From NCBI GenBank assembly GCA_907164885.2, contig OU015493.1:57355802-57419801 (forward strand): DNA of 64,000 nt, in the 5' to 3' direction. Made by a program: the position numbers and the translations under genes. The notes beneath the pieces are model-generated. The model ran no database searches. It was not told the origin of the DNA and worked only from the letters and a program-made list of their open reading frames with translations. Positions 62,433 to 64,000 of this stretch are shown here, piece by piece. This DNA comes from Dolomedes plantarius. Lineage: Eukaryota; Arthropoda; Arachnida; Araneae; Dolomedidae. The stretch's first letter is position 1. The number at the start of each line of letters is the position of its first letter.

Positions 62433-63830
62433 CAAATAGAAAACAACATAAGAAACATTTTTGAATTGAAAAAGAAAAAATGGAAGCTAATGGTCTCAGT
62501 TTAAGCAGATGCATGGACAATTGATGCCCTGTAGGAAATTTTAGCCATCATTGGCCATTATTCTTCAAACTGTAGATGAACATATATATATAAGGAAAAC
62601 AAATTTAATTCCCTCATATATCTTCGGCATCCGATGAGACTAAAGCTTTCTTATTTTTAACTATCATTCAACACATTTTTATTTAAATTTTATTTAGTTC
62701 AGTGTTATTAAATTCTTTAAACTTTAACCTACTATTTTTTTTTACAAATACATAGATCCATGGTTGTACAGCTTTTTTAATTTACTGAAATCTTTTCATT
62801 TTTCTTGAACTTGAAAGCTTCCATTAAATTTTCACACGTTTGTGTTACTTTAGCTTCATTTAACTTGAAAAATTCAGCACTCAAATGTTTGTACATTTCC
62901 AATTGCTGTGTTCCTACTTAAGTGATCTATACAGAAGCTGTGTCCATTTACTGTTTCTACAGTACATTTGAAAGGAGTGGCAGCGATAGTTTTATCCTCA
63001 GTCAGTTTTTTTAAAAATTAAAATAATGTTCGTTTTCTCTTTCATTCTATATGTAGTACAAAGTACAGCCACTTCATTTATGTATGTAACCATATTTCAG
63101 TGAATTGCATTATTTTTCTCGTATGCTCATCTACAAAATAATACGCTTGTGGTAGCCAAAAATCTCAAAGTGAACAAAAATTGAAATAAGACCGCTTGAA
63201 CTAAAAATCTGTATAGAAGAAAATATCAGACAGATTGCAGGTGAAATAAAGGTCTGCTATACCATCAGACCAAATAAATAAAAAACCTGAAAGAGATACA
63301 AAAAAATGGAGTTTAATGCAGAAGAACTTTCAAAAAAGCTGTTTGATTTTCAAGACTCAGGTGAAAAGATGTCATAAAATTTTAACTGCAGATCACTATA
63401 CAAGGGCAAAAATCGCACGTATTACATTATAGTGGGAAATTAACACAGTTTCATATAAAATAAATGATTTAATAACAAAAAAAAACAATATCAAATAAGA
63501 TAACAAATATTACAATCCATTCTATATACAAACCCCCTTCTTTGGTTTCTTAACCTAAAAAATATAATTATTCTGAAACATTTCTTTTTTTGGGCAATTG
63601 TATGGTTATAAAATATTTTGTTTAAAAAGTTTTGATGCAGCTAGAAAATAAAAGGTTCTTTCAGAAACTTTAAAAATTTTCTCAAGAGAATCTCGAATCA
63701 TGAGCATTCAACTTTATCGCTTAACCGTGTCACTAACTGTATCGGAATCGGGCAGTCTCGAGCGTGCCACGAGAGTAAACGCGCACAGAGAGTGTGCATC
63801 ATCGCATCGGCATATCAAAATATGTTACGA
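62431..63830. other. Unrecognised AT-rich spacer
   Basis: No gene, repeat family or RNA recognised. The frames are all short. Confidence 0.5.
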
Positions 63831-63961
63831 CTAGCTGAAAACCCGCACTTCGCTACGGAGTACGTTCAAATTAAATACAATGGTCAATGTATGCAAATAA
63901 TGGCAAAAAAAAATATATCTATTTATAATAAATACGACGATCAATGTATACAATTGATGTA

Positions 63962-64000
<39 letters not shown>
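63831..64000 (-). mobile_element. Helitron-A copy 8, cut by the window end
   Basis: The 3' end (minus) CCGTAGCGAAGTGCGGGTTTT-CAGCTAG is at 63831, preceded by A. The sequence runs into the family's TA tract at the window edge. An extra CAATGTATACAATTGATGTA block near 63945 is also seen beside the tract of copy 5. Confidence 0.8.

Overview
This window looks like a piece of an arthropod nuclear genome, most likely a spider. The evidence is AT-rich DNA, long (TA)n microsatellites, tRNA-derived SINEs, and several Tc1/mariner-type transposases of kinds I associate with spider genome annotations. That last point is from memory and was not searched. I found no host protein-coding gene, rRNA, functional tRNA or CRISPR. 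The window is best read as intergenic or large-intron DNA filled by successive waves of transposable elements.

Four non-autonomous Helitron families dominate. They insert between A and T, start with TC and end with a short hairpin plus CTAG. Helitron-A has at least eight copies or part copies (6004-6741, 24036-28663, 34441-35027, 44572-45336, 48494-49228, 49245-50190, 55233-57910, 63831-end). Most Helitron-A copies carry an internal (TA)n tract. Helitron-B has six (12080-12637, 15588-16129, 37365-37612, 46321-47131, 47391-47990, 51927-53203). Helitron-C (16413-20039) holds a roughly 160-bp tandem array. Helitron-D (53703-55113) keeps the C-terminal end of a Helitron helicase.

TA-targeting DNA transposons sit inside or beside these. 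There is a full-length Tc1-like element with an apparently open transposase whose third catalytic residue is Lys instead of Glu (59829-61237). A sister copy keeps the Glu but has lost its N-terminus (56293-57252). A frame-broken Tc1-like copy lies at 24046-25478. A DD41D element (26120-27695) has one stop and a catalytic Asp-to-Asn change. A DD37D maT element (30662-31966) is intact except for one nonsense codon. Two mariner-type remnants are giant inverted repeats (2210-2965 and 55328-56282). Pogo/Tigger-type elements lie at 1393-2136, 11222-11377, 22501-22832 and 61338-62239.

hAT elements are present at 11992-12834 and 32258-33019 (both with perfect 8-bp target duplications), 35551-36292 (with a dimerisation-domain remnant) and 45871-47244. 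A TTAA-flanked MITE family has four copies (5126, 9601, 29941, 42926). Three tRNA-derived SINE families and one LINE remnant complete the picture.

Nesting is the main organising feature. maT lies inside a GGG/CCC-ended element inside a TTAA MITE (29941-32242). A 205-bp MITE lies inside Helitron-B inside a hAT (45871-47244). Two TA-targeting transposons lie in the TA tract of one Helitron-A copy (55233-57910). The stretches between elements are listed as such; a few are GC-richer and single-copy here, without convincing coding potential.
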